A stretch of 64,000 nucleotides of DNA from Piromyces finnis (Eukaryota > Neocallimastigomycota > Neocallimastigomycetes > Neocallimastigales > Neocallimastigaceae). The translations under genes were made by a program, and so were the position numbers. Positions 1 to 14,040 of the stretch are shown piece after piece. Within the stretch, counting starts at the first letter, position 1; every line of letters begins with the position of its first letter. The DNA lies in contig MCFH01000010.1 of the NCBI GenBank assembly GCA_002104945.1, positions 1,112,501-1,176,500 on the forward strand. Reading direction: 5' to 3'. The notes beneath the pieces were generated by a model. That model was not told where the DNA came from, ran no database searches, and saw only the letters and a list, made by a program, of their open reading frames with translations.

Positions 1-2
1 GA

Positions 3-2864
3 GAATAAAGAATTCTGAACTTTTTTGTACATATTAGACAGAATAGGAGTCAAAGAAAGATCTTCGTCGAATGGGATTCCAAGATAAGTATAGCAAGAAA
101 CCTTTGGAATCGAGTACATACCGATGTAAAATGTTGGGTCGACATAACTAGGGGATCTATTAAAGTTGATAGGTTTAACAACAATAGTTGCACATTTATT
201 TATTCCAAAAGACATTTCATTTAAATTAGCCCAATCAAGGACTAGATTGAGCATCTTTTGAAGGTTCTTCTTACTAGGAGCAATCAAAACAATGTCATCA
301 GCGAAAAGGCCACCACAACAACGTTTATTACCTAAGCTAACTCCAAGCCTTTCACATTTATTTAAAATATCATTGATAAAGAGGTTAAACAGTATAGGAG
401 AAAGAGGACATCCTTGTCTTACACCACGGTTTATAGGGAATTCATTGGAAAGCATATCCAAGAAACGTGCACGAGCTTTAGAGGTAGAGTAGAGATTATT
501 GAGAAAATCAAAACATTTACCACGTATACCTAATTTATATAACTTTGTAAGGATATTAAAAATAGGAACTGAGTCGTATGCTTTTTTAAGGTCTAGAAAG
601 GCGACATAAGTGGCTTTTCCTTTAAATTTCCTTCTTTGACAGATTTCTCTAATGGAAATAAATAAGCTAATACATTCTTCTTTATTGCGAAAACCAAATT
701 GCTCAGGTCTTATAAAATTATGAGAAAGAGCATACTTTGAAATTCTATTAGTTACAATTTTTGAAATAATTTTAAGACCTACATTGATGAGAGAAATACC
801 ACGATAATTATTACAGTCTGAAAGATCGCCTTTCTTTGGAATAGAAACAATGGAAGCAGAGTTCCATTTCAAAGGAAAGGAACCATTCCAGATTTTATTA
901 AAAATTAATTTAAGACAATTTCCAGCAGACTTATGTTCTTTCTCCAGTTCTTCGTTACAAAAGAAAGCTTTGAAAAATTCAATTGGGATACCATCGGGAC
1001 CTGGAGCCTTGTTATTCTTCATTGACAGAACAACATTTCTAATTTCCTCAATAGAAATGGGACCATTTATATCCCATGCTATTTGATTGATATGGTTGAA
1101 TTGGAAGGCTCTTTCCCAGTAACCACGATTTAAGCTGTGATTTGTAACATCAGATGCAAGATTTTCATAATGTTCAGCCCAACGTTTTAATTGTTCTTGA
1201 GGAGTAAATAAATCCTTGCCATTCTTGTCCTTAATAGTTGAAACATGGGAGGACGAATAACTTGGTTTGGCAAGTTTTTTAAGGCCTTTCCAACCTTGTC
1301 TAAAGCTTTTATCAATAAAATGTTTACCGATAGAAACAATATTAGCTTTATAGAGATTGGATCTGAATTTGCTCTTAACCTTTTTGATGGTATTACATAG
1401 ATTTTGGTATATGGAGAACTGGTTAAGATAATTTTCCATGTCAGCGCAATCTGAAAGGGGCTTAATATTTTTGTAAGCCAGGTGTTTTTCATGTGATAAG
1501 TTTTTGATGTATTGAGGGCAATGGAATGCTGGACCTTTTAAATCTGCAGGCACAATGGCTTTTATTTCTTTACCTATAGTTTTGGAAGTATCTAAAAATC
1601 TTGAAACCATATCGTCAGCCGAAAGGCTATCACAATTAGCTTCAAGCTCGGAAGCTAGAACAGCAAAGCGATTACTAGTAAGAATGTCAGAACACTTTGT
1701 GTTACAGATATGACTTGACCACTTAAAGGTCTTCTTAGGCTTTTTGAAACCATCCGAAGAGTCTTTTTTACAAGACACAAGGATCGGTTTGTGATCAGAA
1801 ACATCGTGGAAAACTTCACAAACTGAAGATTTGTTTATGTGTTCTGTCATAGCTTTGTTGTATATAATATGATCAATGCATGAAGATTTAGATCCTTTTT
1901 CCCAGGTAAAATTATTACCAGTTAACTCAGCCATAGTCCAATCCGGGAAGTGTTGTGATATATAAGATTTGATTTTAATAGCTGACATATTAAAGTCTCC
2001 TACAAGGATAGCTGGGTGGTTGAATTTGTTATGCGTTGTTAACCACTTATCAAGTTCATCAAAGGCAATTAATCTAGCATCCGGCCATCTAGTTTGCGGG
2101 AAGTAAATATTACCAATGGTACATCTCTGGTTCCAAAATGACAATATTGTAACTGAAATGATGTACTTATATAGAAGAGGTTCAGGAGTAAAGGAACAAG
2201 AATTATGAACACCAATGTAAAGTCCTCTCATACCTGGAACTTTAGGATTAGCACGTCTGTGTACTGGTTTATAGTTCGGTAGGCATGGGGAGGAAATTGC
2301 ATTACCACAGAGGAATTGGCTGTTACCTACTTCTTGAAGACAGACACATACAGGTTTGAAAACAGAGATGAAGTATAAAACACCGTCCTTTTTCTCCGGG
2401 TTCCAACCATTGATGTTCCAACAAGTACATAAGTTGAAAAAGGAAGCATTAGAGCTTAGATGACTAAAATAGAAATCGTCAGAGAGTGGACCAGTAGTAG
2501 ATTTGATAGATCGTTTGTTTTTGTATGATCTATTGTTTTTGAGCTTATCAATGAATTTCCAAGATATTTTACTAGAGATTGGGAGTTTTTCAGAAAGTGA
2601 GTGTATAAGTAACATGGCTTTAAGCGGACATTTTCCATTGACTTTAAGAATGAAATAGATACCGAGTGATTGTGAATATTTTTTGGTGAGGGATTGAAGA
2701 ATATCATTGAAAGGTTGAATGTCCTTTAAAAGAAATTCCATTAGTCGTTGTTTTGACCATGAACTAAGATCATGGATAAAAATTAGATATGATTTATTGG
2801 AGTTAGATCCGAAGAAACGAAGACCACGTCGTAAGGTAGGTACAGTACAATTGGTATTGTTCAT
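3..2864 (-). CDS. LINE endonuclease-reverse transcriptase, partial (C-terminus off the left edge)
   Basis: Reading the reverse complement from an ATG at 2864-2862 gives one open frame of 954 codons with no stop, running off the left edge. The N-terminal third is an APE-type endonuclease: CWNINGWN near residue 146, GDFNM near 288 and SDHKPILV near 360. It nicks target DNA for target-primed reverse transcription. The reverse transcriptase follows: APGPDGIP near 620, NNYRGISL near 685, FLDLKKAYDSVP near 755, GVRQGCPLSPILFN near 815 and the catalytic FADDI near 853. The frame is also open for some codons upstream, so the ATG is a best guess. The missing C-terminus is probably the Cys-rich knuckle domain seen in the related copy at 27289-28800. 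The intact frame suggests a recently active copy. The clade is uncertain (L1- or Tad-like). Confidence 0.85.
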   Translation of the reverse strand, partial: MNNTNCTVPTLRRGLRFFGSNSNKSYLIFIHDLSSWSKQRLMEFLLKDIQPFNDILQSLTKKYSQSLGIYFILKVNGKCPLKAMLLIHSLSEKLPISSKISWKFIDKLKNNRSYKNKRSIKSTTGPLSDDFYFSHLSSNASFFNLCTCWNINGWNPEKKDGVLYFISVFKPVCVCLQEVGNSQFLCGNAISSPCLPNYKPVHRRANPKVPGMRGLYIGVHNSCSFTPEPLLYKYIISVTILSFWNQRCTIGNIYFPQTRWPDARLIAFDELDKWLTTHNKFNHPAILVGDFNMSAIKIKSYISQHFPDWTMAELTGNNFTWEKGSKSSCIDHIIYNKAMTEHINKSSVCEVFHDVSDHKPILVSCKKDSSDGFKKPKKTFKWSSHICNTKCSDILTSNRFAVLASELEANCDSLSADDMVSRFLDTSKTIGKEIKAIVPADLKGPAFHCPQYIKNLSHEKHLAYKNIKPLSDCADMENYLNQFSIYQNLCNTIKKVKSKFRSNLYKANIVSIGKHFIDKSFRQGWKGLKKLAKPSYSSSHVSTIKDKNGKDLFTPQEQLKRWAEHYENLASDVTNHSLNRGYWERAFQFNHINQIAWDINGPISIEEIRNVVLSMKNNKAPGPDGIPIEFFKAFFCNEELEKEHKSAGNCLKLIFNKIWNGSFPLKWNSASIVSIPKKGDLSDCNNYRGISLINVGLKIISKIVTNRISKYALSHNFIRPEQFGFRNKEECISLFISIREICQRRKFKGKATYVAFLDLKKAYDSVPIFNILTKLYKLGIRGKCFDFLNNLYSTSKARARFLDMLSNEFPINRGVRQGCPLSPILFNLFINDILNKCERLGVSLGNKRCCGGLFADDIVLIAPSKKNLQKMLNLVLDWANLNEMSFGINKCATIVVKPINFNRSPSYVDPTFYIGMYSIPKVSCYTYLGIPFDEDLSLTPILSNMYKKVQNSLF

Positions 2865-4095
2865 TTTGAAAGAACTTATTATGACAATAGATATTAATAG
2901 TTTGAAGTATTGATATAATGATATAAATAAGATAATGAAATAAAATATATAGTAAAATAAAAATAATAATAGTAAAGACGGATATATTATATAGCAAGTG
3001 GATTATTTGTCAAACAATATTTTAAATTTATAACTGGAAAAGTGGCTAAGTTGTTGACAAACTTAGTTCTAACTCTACTGAAGACTTTAAACGGGAAGAT
3101 AAATTTTGAATATCTATCACTTTGGATTTCTGTATTATAACTGTATTTTGAAAGCTCTTTATATTAATAAGAATTGTATAATTTATTGGATGATTATTGT
3201 ATTGTGTTGATTCTGATTGTTGAAATTGAACATTCATATAGGTTGTTTATGTTGTAAGGTAGAGAGATAATAAGAGTGAAAAGTTGTTATATCAAAAATA
3301 ATGGAAAAAAGTTGAAGAATTTTGGGTAAACATAATAAAATTTTTTTTTTTTTTTAAAGATAAAATTGAAACAAGAGTAGTATTTACAATATAAAAATAG
3401 AATACTCGATTTTCCAGGATAGAAGCTTTGATAATAGAAATGTTAAAGAAAAAAAGGTGTTAATACTTACCATAATAGTCCATAATAAACCTAATTAAGT
3501 TATACAGATATATAAATATACATATAATATAAAGTATAAGAAATATATATATATAGAAAAGAGATAGAAAAAGTATACAAAAGAATGTTAGTAGAAAAGA
3601 GATTCCTTGGAAAATCTAGAGTTACAAAAAAATAAGAAATAAAAAAAGATATTACTAGAATCATATAAAATCATAAAGGAAAAATAAAAAAGCCGCGCCC
3701 CTCGAAAATAATAAAAATAGAAAAAATAAAAGATTAAATATGATTATAGTAATGAAAGCTGCACCCCACAAGAAACTCAAGAATAAATGAAAGGAATAAC
3801 CAACTAACTGAAAAAACAAAACTATCTGACTAATCAACATATAAAGAATAAAAAAGGAATAAAAGAACAAAGAGAATAAGTAGTAAACTGGGATAACAAA
3901 TTATCGATGAAAGCTAAAATAAAAATGAAATCAAGAAATATTCAAAATCAGTATTTAATACTACCGAATCAAACAATTTTAAGTTTAAAATAATATGTTA
4001 TAAAAGTTGTTAAAGCAACTACTATCTAAAAAATAAGTTGAAGGTGTAAGGGATATATGATATAACAACTAACACTCAAATTATCAACTCTGTTC

Positions 4096-4212
4096 GCTCA
4101 GTACCATGAGCTTAGTCCTAATAATATTTCCAAATAAAGACTAACCAAGTATCCATTGCGCAATACTTGGATTTAATTCTTCCTACTCTCTCAGTACCAT
4201 GAGCATGAGTAG
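4096..4212. other. Three-hairpin block with a repeated loop
   Basis: Within about 115 bp there are three inverted repeats in otherwise AT-rich DNA. Hairpin 1 (4096-4111) has a perfect 5-bp stem, GCTCA/TGAGC, around the loop GTACCA. Hairpin 2 (4145-4170) has an 8-bp stem, CCAAGTAT/ATACTTGG. Hairpin 3 (4183-4212) has an outer 6-bp stem, CTACTC/GAGTAG, and an inner stem, CTCA/TGAG, around the same loop GTACCA. The 14-nt string CTCAGTACCATGAG therefore occurs twice. I infer a structured RNA or promoter at the 5' end of the LINE. No hammerhead or HDV-type catalytic core could be matched. Confidence 0.5.
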
Positions 4213-4225
4213 ACCCCCTTGAGAA

Positions 4226-4735
4226 ACTACATTTATTAAATAAATGAAGGCACGTAAAATCATATAATATAAAAATTCTTATTATCAAATACTATAACAT
4301 ATCTTTTCATATTATATTGAAATTATTATTTGTTAAGTTTTGAGTTATTTAATTATTTATATTTATATTTATATTTATATTTATTAATAATGTTTTGAAA
4401 TAGAAAAGAAAAAAAAAAAAAAAAAGATTTATATATTCTTTATTAATATACTTTTATTTTTTTTTTTTTTTTTTTTCGATTTTTTGTTTTGCTTTGTTTT
4501 TTTTTTTTTTAAAATTAAGTATTTTTCTATACTACATATCAATATATATTTTAATTAGAGATTTTTAATTCAATAATAATTAATAAATTAATATAAAAAA
4601 ATATTTTTCTTTCCATCTTTTAACATTTTTAAATTATAACTAGTAAATTAATTTAACTATAATAATAAAAAAAAAAAAAAAAAAAAAAAAACATTAAAGT
4701 TTTTAAATATTAAATAAAAAAAAATTCTAAAACAT
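4226..4735. other. AT-rich spacer downstream of ABCE1
   Basis: Nothing gene-like was seen. The stretch holds poly(A) and poly(T) tracts (about 4409-4425, 4459-4476 and 4667-4691). It probably contains the ABCE1 3' untranslated region and polyadenylation region, which cannot be placed exactly. Confidence 0.5.
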
Positions 4736-7945
<3,210 letters not shown>

Positions 7946-9136
7946 ATGAAATTTATATATTTAGATAATCTACCAATTAATAATAAAATTCTTCTTATTC
8001 TAAAAAATGGTAACTATTAGTATATATCATTTATTATTATTGATTGCAGCATGTAATGAATTAAAATCTATATTTACTATATAAAATTTTCAAAAGCTCA
8101 ATATGAAACATGTACAGATATATTATTAGATTCAGAAAATAAAATTAAAGCGAAAACAAAATTAGAAACAGAAGATATTCAATCTTTATTAGTTCTTATT
8201 TCAAAAACTATATATACTGAAAATCCGAAATCAGCTTTGGAAATTAGAAATGAAAATCAAATTGAAAAACTCTCATTAGGAGACAAAATTTTAAATAAAG
8301 TACTCGGGGGAGGTCTCCCAACTAAAAGTGGAATAATAGAGATTGTAGGGGAAAGTGCAGTGGGGAAATCTCAACTAGCTTTACAATTATGTTTAATGGT
8401 TCAATTACCAAAACATTTAGGTGGTCTTAAAGGAGGTAAATACGGAAAATAATATAACATTCCAAAATATTTTAAAATAATAATTTTGTATATTAATTTT
8501 ACTGTCTATTTATTTAATGCAATAGATGCTTTATATTTAACAACAGAAACATTTTACAGTAACAGGCTTGAAACTTTAAAATATTATTTTATGTTAAAAT
8601 ATGGAAAATACTTTGAATATGATCCCTGCCAACATATTTTTGTTGAAACTTTAATTGATTTAGAAATGCAACAGCATTATCTTTATTATTATCTTCCAAA
8701 TATTTTAGAAAAATTACCTAATATTAGATTAATAATAATTGATTCAATTGCTTTTAATTTTAGAGGGGAAAATAATATATTATCATTTCAAGAAAGAGCA
8801 AAAATTCTAACAGAAATCGCTGTTCGTTTAAAGGAAATAAGTGATAAAAAAAATTTAATTGTAATTTGTATAAATCAAGTATCTGATTATATTAATGATA
8901 ATAATAATAAATTATCAAATGAAAAAGTTCCAACATTAGGTTTAACTTGGTCAAATTGTATTAATATGAGAATCGAACTATCTAGAAATAGTATTAATTA
9001 TACTGATAATGACGAATTTGTTCATAAAACACAACCTGAAATAGAAAGAATTTTGAAAGTGATTCATTCTTCGTATATGCCCTATTCAAAGTGTAAATTT
9101 ATTATTAGAGATGATGGAATAAAAGGGATTATATAG
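7946..9136 (+). CDS. RAD51 paralogue, XRCC3/Rad57 type, with an apparent 1-nt frameshift near the N-terminus
   Basis: RecA-fold ATPase expected to help load and remodel RAD51 during homologous recombination. The clear part is exon 2 (8050-8435) and exon 3 (8526-9136) with a GT-AG intron at 8436-8525. It has the XRCC3/Rad57 block SLGDKILNKVLGGGLP, Walker A GESAVGKS, then LALQLC and VQLPKHLGGLKG, DALYLTTET after the splice, and Walker B IRLIIIDSIAF. The best first exon is 7946-8009 (MKFIYLDNLPINNKILLILKN) joined at 8049/8050. It reads into NELKSIFTI, and the conserved frame then resumes with FSKAQYETCTDILLDS one base out of phase near 8079-8086. The summed exons are 1061 nt, one short of 354 codons. 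This could be an assembly error in an A-run, an unseen small intron, or a real mutation. XRCC3 versus Rad57 cannot be settled here. Confidence 0.8.
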
Positions 9137-9555
9137 ATTAGATATGAATGTAAAAGAAATTTATTAGAAGTTGTAATTTTATGGATAAATAATTCTAAAT
9201 ATTAAAATGTTTTTAAAATATGTATTATTACAAATTACCTTATTTTAAAATAAATATGATATTTAAAATTGAAAAATAAAATTCAATTATTATAAGTTAT
9301 AAAATCTATATTAGTTTGGATTAAAAAATAAAATTGAAATATGTTATAATTTTGCTTTTTATTTATCAATATTATTATTCTTCATCATTATTTAAACACT
9401 TAAAAAAAAATAATATAATATCAGTTGGTTTTCCCTTTTAAACTTATATATATTATTATTTTGATATATTTGGTTTATAATATTATATTATTAATTATCT
9501 TGTTTTGTTTTTAGCGCTATATTATTATTAATTAATTATTTAGTTAATCAATTTT

Positions 9556-9622
<67 letters not shown>

Positions 9623-10242
9623 TTATTACTATTATTATTACCCAATTATTTTAAAAAAAAATTAATATCTTTAAATTTATAAATAAAATGAATAAAACAA
9701 AGATAGATGTTAATTAATGTTAATTAAAGTAAATTTATGAAATAACTATATACTTAATTTTATAATTTTATACTAAATAAAATATTAAATAAACAATTCA
9801 AATTTTATATATAATTATTAAAAAAATAATAATAATAAAATAAATGATTAGTATAAATTATATAATTGGGATTAATGTTAATTTAATAATAATAAATTAT
9901 AAATTATAAATTCAAATCATATTTATTTTTTATTCCTTAAATGTGAAAAAGTTATATTTACAAGAATAATAAACTAATCAAAATTTAATTATATCTTCTA
10001 TTTTTACTTGATTATTTAATAAATTAATTATTATATACTAATAAATCTTATATTATTTTCTTTTATATTTTTTATATTTACAAATTTTTAATGACCCATT
10101 TTTAAAATTATAAAAATAATTCAAAAAAAAAAATATATATATATATATTATATCAAAATTAGTATTATAATAAAACAAGAAATAATATAATAATTATTGA
10201 TATAATTAATATATACTAATAATAATATAGTATCTAATAAAA
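9137..10242. other. AT-rich intergenic region with a TTTA repeat
   Basis: No coding or RNA gene was seen. The stretch carries a (TTTA)n microsatellite near 9556-9624 and many short A/T runs. It contains the upstream region of TAF12. Confidence 0.6.
9556..9624. repeat. (TTTA)n microsatellite
   Basis: About 17 near-perfect TTTA units lie in the intergenic region between the XRCC3-like gene and TAF12. Confidence 0.85.
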
Positions 10243-12403
10243 ATGTCTCAACCAAATAAGCAACCAAATTATGCACAATTACAACATCTCTCTCTTCAAC
10301 GACAATTATTACTCCAACAACAGCAACAACAAGCTCAGACAGTTCAAAATCAAACACAAAATCAACTTTCTTTACAATACCTCCCTCAAAATTTAGCAAT
10401 TCAATCACAGTCAAATCAATTAAATGGTGCAACATTGCAATTATTACAGCAACGACAACAATTGGCTGCTGTACAACAACAACAATATATGTCAAAACCA
10501 AATTATATAGCGCAAAATCAAATCAATATAGCAAATTTACAAGCTCAAAAGCTATATCAGCAAAAGCAACAACAACAACAACAACGACAGCAACAACAGC
10601 AGCAACAAGTCCTTAATAGACAAGATAATTCACTACAACTTCAAAAAAATCAAAATTTAGCATTAACTATTATAAATGAATTAAAAAATGTAACAACTAG
10701 TCTTCAACAACCAAATCTTTCAGAAATTCAAAAGCAAGAATTATTTAAAAAAAAAAGTAGTTTAGAGGAAGTTATTGTTAAAATTAGATTGATACAGCAA
10801 CAACAAAAAGAAAAGCAAATGCAATTTCAAATGCTACAACAATCACGTCCTCAGCAACAACAGCAACAACTTGCAAATATTTATCAGCAAGGATTGGCCT
10901 CATCTTCTAATCCAAATAATATAACGCAATTAACCCAGCAAGCTCAGCAAGCTCAATTTTTATCAAACATAGCAAATAACCCGGCACTTCTAAGACAGCA
11001 GCAACAAATAAGATTACAAAAGCAACAAACATCGAATATGATAAATTCAACAAATATAAATAGTATTCCACTGCAAGCTTCAGTTTCTAATACTTCTGTT
11101 ATACCCACATCCTCGACTTTATCATCAGTAACACCAAATCTTCCAGCTACTTCAAAAATAGCCATACCATTAACTCAAACAAAAATTGAACAAAAAGCCA
11201 GTACACCAACAATATCTATTAGTAATATGTCATCAATTTCTAATGAAGTTCTTAATAATAAATCAAATATAACAGTGAATATGAGTCAAATTAATAATAT
11301 TAATACATCTTCAACTCCAAACTTTGCCCCTAAAAGTACAATTGCAACGCCTAAACAAGAAATAACAATAAGTTCTAATTTAAATCTTAAAACTGCAACA
11401 ATTTCAAATAATAATATTAATAATTTAGATAAACTAAGTACAAAAGTGAAAACTACTACAGAAACATCAGTATCATTAAATGCTACAACAACAGCTTCAA
11501 ATAAAAAAGAATCACCAATTCAGAAGCAAGCTGAACTTCTTAAAACTCAGCAACAACAGCTATCACCTATATTAAACAAAAAAAAGGAATCAGTAATTTC
11601 TTCAACCATAACTAAAGAAGCATTAAATAGCCCATATTTAAATAAAGCTAATGTAAATACAGTTGCATCATCATTAATAACAAATACACCTAAAGTAACA
11701 TTACAAAAATCATTTTCACCATTAGGTAAACCTACAACAAGCATAATATCCCCGGCTAACAGTATAAAAACAGCAAAAACACCAACTCAGGCACCTAATG
11801 AAATATCAACTAATATACCAACGAAAATAATGACAGAAGTCAAAAAAACTCAAACACCAACAAGCATTAATAATATAAGTGTCCCTAGTCCATTAGTTAA
11901 TTTAGCAAATTCAAGATTAATCAATAATGGAACTAATATTTCAGTAGTTCAAACTGCACAAACAACTAATTCATTATCTAATAATGATATTAAAAAAGAT
12001 TCAACTAATTTTTCTGGTCAAATAACACCAACTAACTCAATTAATCAAAATTTTTCACCCATTGGAAAACCAACATTTGATCCTAGATTAATTAATAATA
12101 AAAGTACACCTCAGACTAACTCTGAAACAACATCAAATAAATATTTCTCACCAAAAATAAATTCTAACTTATCAAACAGTGTTTCATCTGTCAACTCAAA
12201 TCCTTCAGTTATTAATCAACAATCTTTATTAGTTAAAAATAATATACAGCTTGATACTAATAAAAGAGCTCCATATAACAATATTGCTGACATAAAAAAT
12301 AATAATAATAATAACTCCATGATGATTAATAATAATGGTTTAAAAGGTATATAAAAATATTGGGTTTAATTAATTAAAATATATTAAGAGAAAATGTTTT
12401 AAA

Positions 12404-12473
<70 letters not shown>

Positions 12474-13338
12474 AGTTTTAGAATCATTGAAACAATATGG
12501 CACATTTACAAACATTATTCATCCAAAATCACCATTTCAATCAACAAAAATTTTTACAGAAGTATCATCAACTAATAGTATTACAGGACCAGCTTTAAAA
12601 ATTAGTGGAAAATTATTAGAAAAAAGAAAAAGAGAAGAAAAGTTTCATGATATGGTAATAAATTCTAACGTATCAACAAAAAAAAGAAATATTAAACAAT
12701 TAGTAAATGAAGTATCAGAAAAAGAAAAACTTAGTGGTTATACAGAGCAAGTAAGTTGTTGCTATTAAAAAATTAATGCATGTCATTTTTAATCAATTAA
12801 ATATCAATTAATAAAAATATAGGTGTTATTTGAAATAGCTGATGATTTAATTGATCAAATGACATTATTTGCATCAAAAATAGCGAAGCATCGTAATTCA
12901 ACAAAAATAGAAGCGAAGGATGTACAACTCTCATTAGGTATTTTATTAATTAATTAAATTTATATAATTAATATTAATCAACAACTAGTACTATATTCGT
13001 TTTTAAATAAATATAACAATAATATGTATAATGCTCATTAGTTTTTATTATTGTTGTTATTATTGTTATTTTTAAAAGAACGCATTTGGAACATGAAATT
13101 ACCAGGTGTTGATATTCAAAAGAATAATTCAAAAAAATCAAATATTTCCAATATATTTCAACAAAAAGTTAATCATGTTCGTAAAGATATGCGTGATAGA
13201 AATTTATTAAAAGAAATGCATATACAGGAAGAACAAAGAAAGCAAAAAGAAATAGAAAGAATTGAAAAAGAAAAACAAAATACTAGTGAAAATGCTACAC
13301 CTGTTGCTACACCAAATACTACACCAAAAGCATTATAA
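10243..13338 (+). CDS. TAF12: TAF12, histone-fold subunit of TFIID/SAGA with long Gln/Asn-rich N-terminus (4 exons)
   Basis: TAF12 pairs with TAF4 (or Ada1 in SAGA) through an H2B-like histone fold. Exons 10243-12346, 12482-12750, 12823-12937 and 13079-13338 sum to 2748 nt, or 915 residues, with all junctions GT-AG and in phase. The histone fold lies near residues 770-845, split over exons 2-4: TKKRNIKQLVNEV, then VLFEIADDLIDQM, then KIEAKDVQLSLERIWNMKLPG, the last being the diagnostic TAF12 end. The first 700 residues are low complexity: Gln-rich to about residue 280, then Ser/Thr/Asn-rich with recurring S-P-(I/L)-GKP motifs. The length is far above animal TAF12 (about 160) and above the roughly 540 of yeast Taf12. 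Intron 1 holds an ATT microsatellite. The start is the first ATG of the frame. Confidence 0.92.
12406..12473. repeat. (ATT)n microsatellite inside TAF12 intron 1
   Basis: About 22 ATT units lie in the 135-nt intron 12347-12481, ending just before its 3' AG. Confidence 0.9.
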
Positions 13339-13758
13339 TCTTTTTTTTTTTTTTCTGCTTATATATTAAACCATATTACTATATATATATATAATACATT
13401 AAAATACTATTATTAATTATACAATTATTTAAGAAATTAAAATTAATGTTTATAAATTAATAAATATATAAACCCTTTTATTTGCTTCTTTTAAACTTTT
13501 TATATTTAATAAGTATGCAAATTTTATACAAAACATTCTTTGGCAGATGAAAAGCATTAAAGAATTATAAAAAAAAAAAAGATACAAATTTTTTTTTTTT
13601 TTTGGCTATTATTATATGTAAATTATTAAAAAAGTAAAAAGCATATAATCAATATTCTTTACTATTTAATTTAATATATATACTTCATAATTTTTATCAT
13701 TAAATATAAAAAAAAATTAATATATTATATTAATAATATATTTAAATATAATGAGTTT
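13339..13758. other. AT-rich spacer between TAF12 and the copia insertion
   Basis: No gene was seen. There are poly(A) and poly(T) tracts near 13568-13604. The copia element inserted at the right end; its left target duplication AGTTT is at 13754-13758. Confidence 0.6.
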
Positions 13759-14028
13759 TGTGAAATAAATTTAATTAATAAATAATTTTATTAATAAGGT
13801 TAACAAAGAGAAAAAGTTACATTGTAAATATTACAGTTATATAATGAGATGTAAGGTCATGTGACCATAAAAAAATAAAATAAAATAAATAAAAATAACT
13901 TTCTCTACAACACGTAGACATTACGTTTACAACACTTTTAATACATGTTTATGTTTTTATAAAATAGTCACGTGTGTAATAAATATATGATATAGATAAA
14001 TAAAATTATGTGTCCATAAATGTTCACA
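13759..14028 (-). repeat. 3' LTR of copia element
   Basis: Left LTR, 270 bp, TGTGAA...TTCACA. It matches the copy at 19404-19672 except for seven instead of six A's in the CATAAAAAA run. On the minus strand this is the 3' LTR. Confidence 0.95.
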
Positions 14029-14037
14029 CTCCCCCTC
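14029..14037 (-). other. Polypurine tract of copia element
   Basis: The minus strand reads GAGGGGGAG directly before the 3' LTR and just after the stop codon at 14041-14043. This is the expected primer for plus-strand DNA synthesis. Confidence 0.85.
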
Positions 14038-14040
14038 AAA

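Larger units (their letters stand above)
1..4225 (-). mobile_element. LINE (non-LTR retrotransposon), 3' part cut by window edge
   Basis: This is a minus-strand non-LTR retrotransposon. Its coding frame fills 1-2864. From about 2865 to 4225 the base composition stays richer in G and C than the surrounding intergenic DNA, and I read this as the element's 5' untranslated region. That limit is inferred, because the 3' end and any target-site duplication lie outside the window. The block at 4096-4212 has strong hairpins and could be the 5' end or promoter of the element. Related but decayed copies occur at 21150-28895. Confidence 0.8.

Noticed and set aside
4080-4225. Hammerhead or HDV-like ribozyme in the hairpin block
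   Set aside because: No CUGAUGA/GAAA core or double-pseudoknot pattern found; left as an unassigned structure.
9556-9624. Short regularly spaced repeats as a CRISPR-like array
   Set aside because: Simple TTTA microsatellite in a eukaryotic genome, with no spacers.
10148-10501. Minus-strand hydrophobic frame over TAF12 start
   Set aside because: Antisense shadow of Gln-rich codons (CAA/CAG read as Val/Leu).
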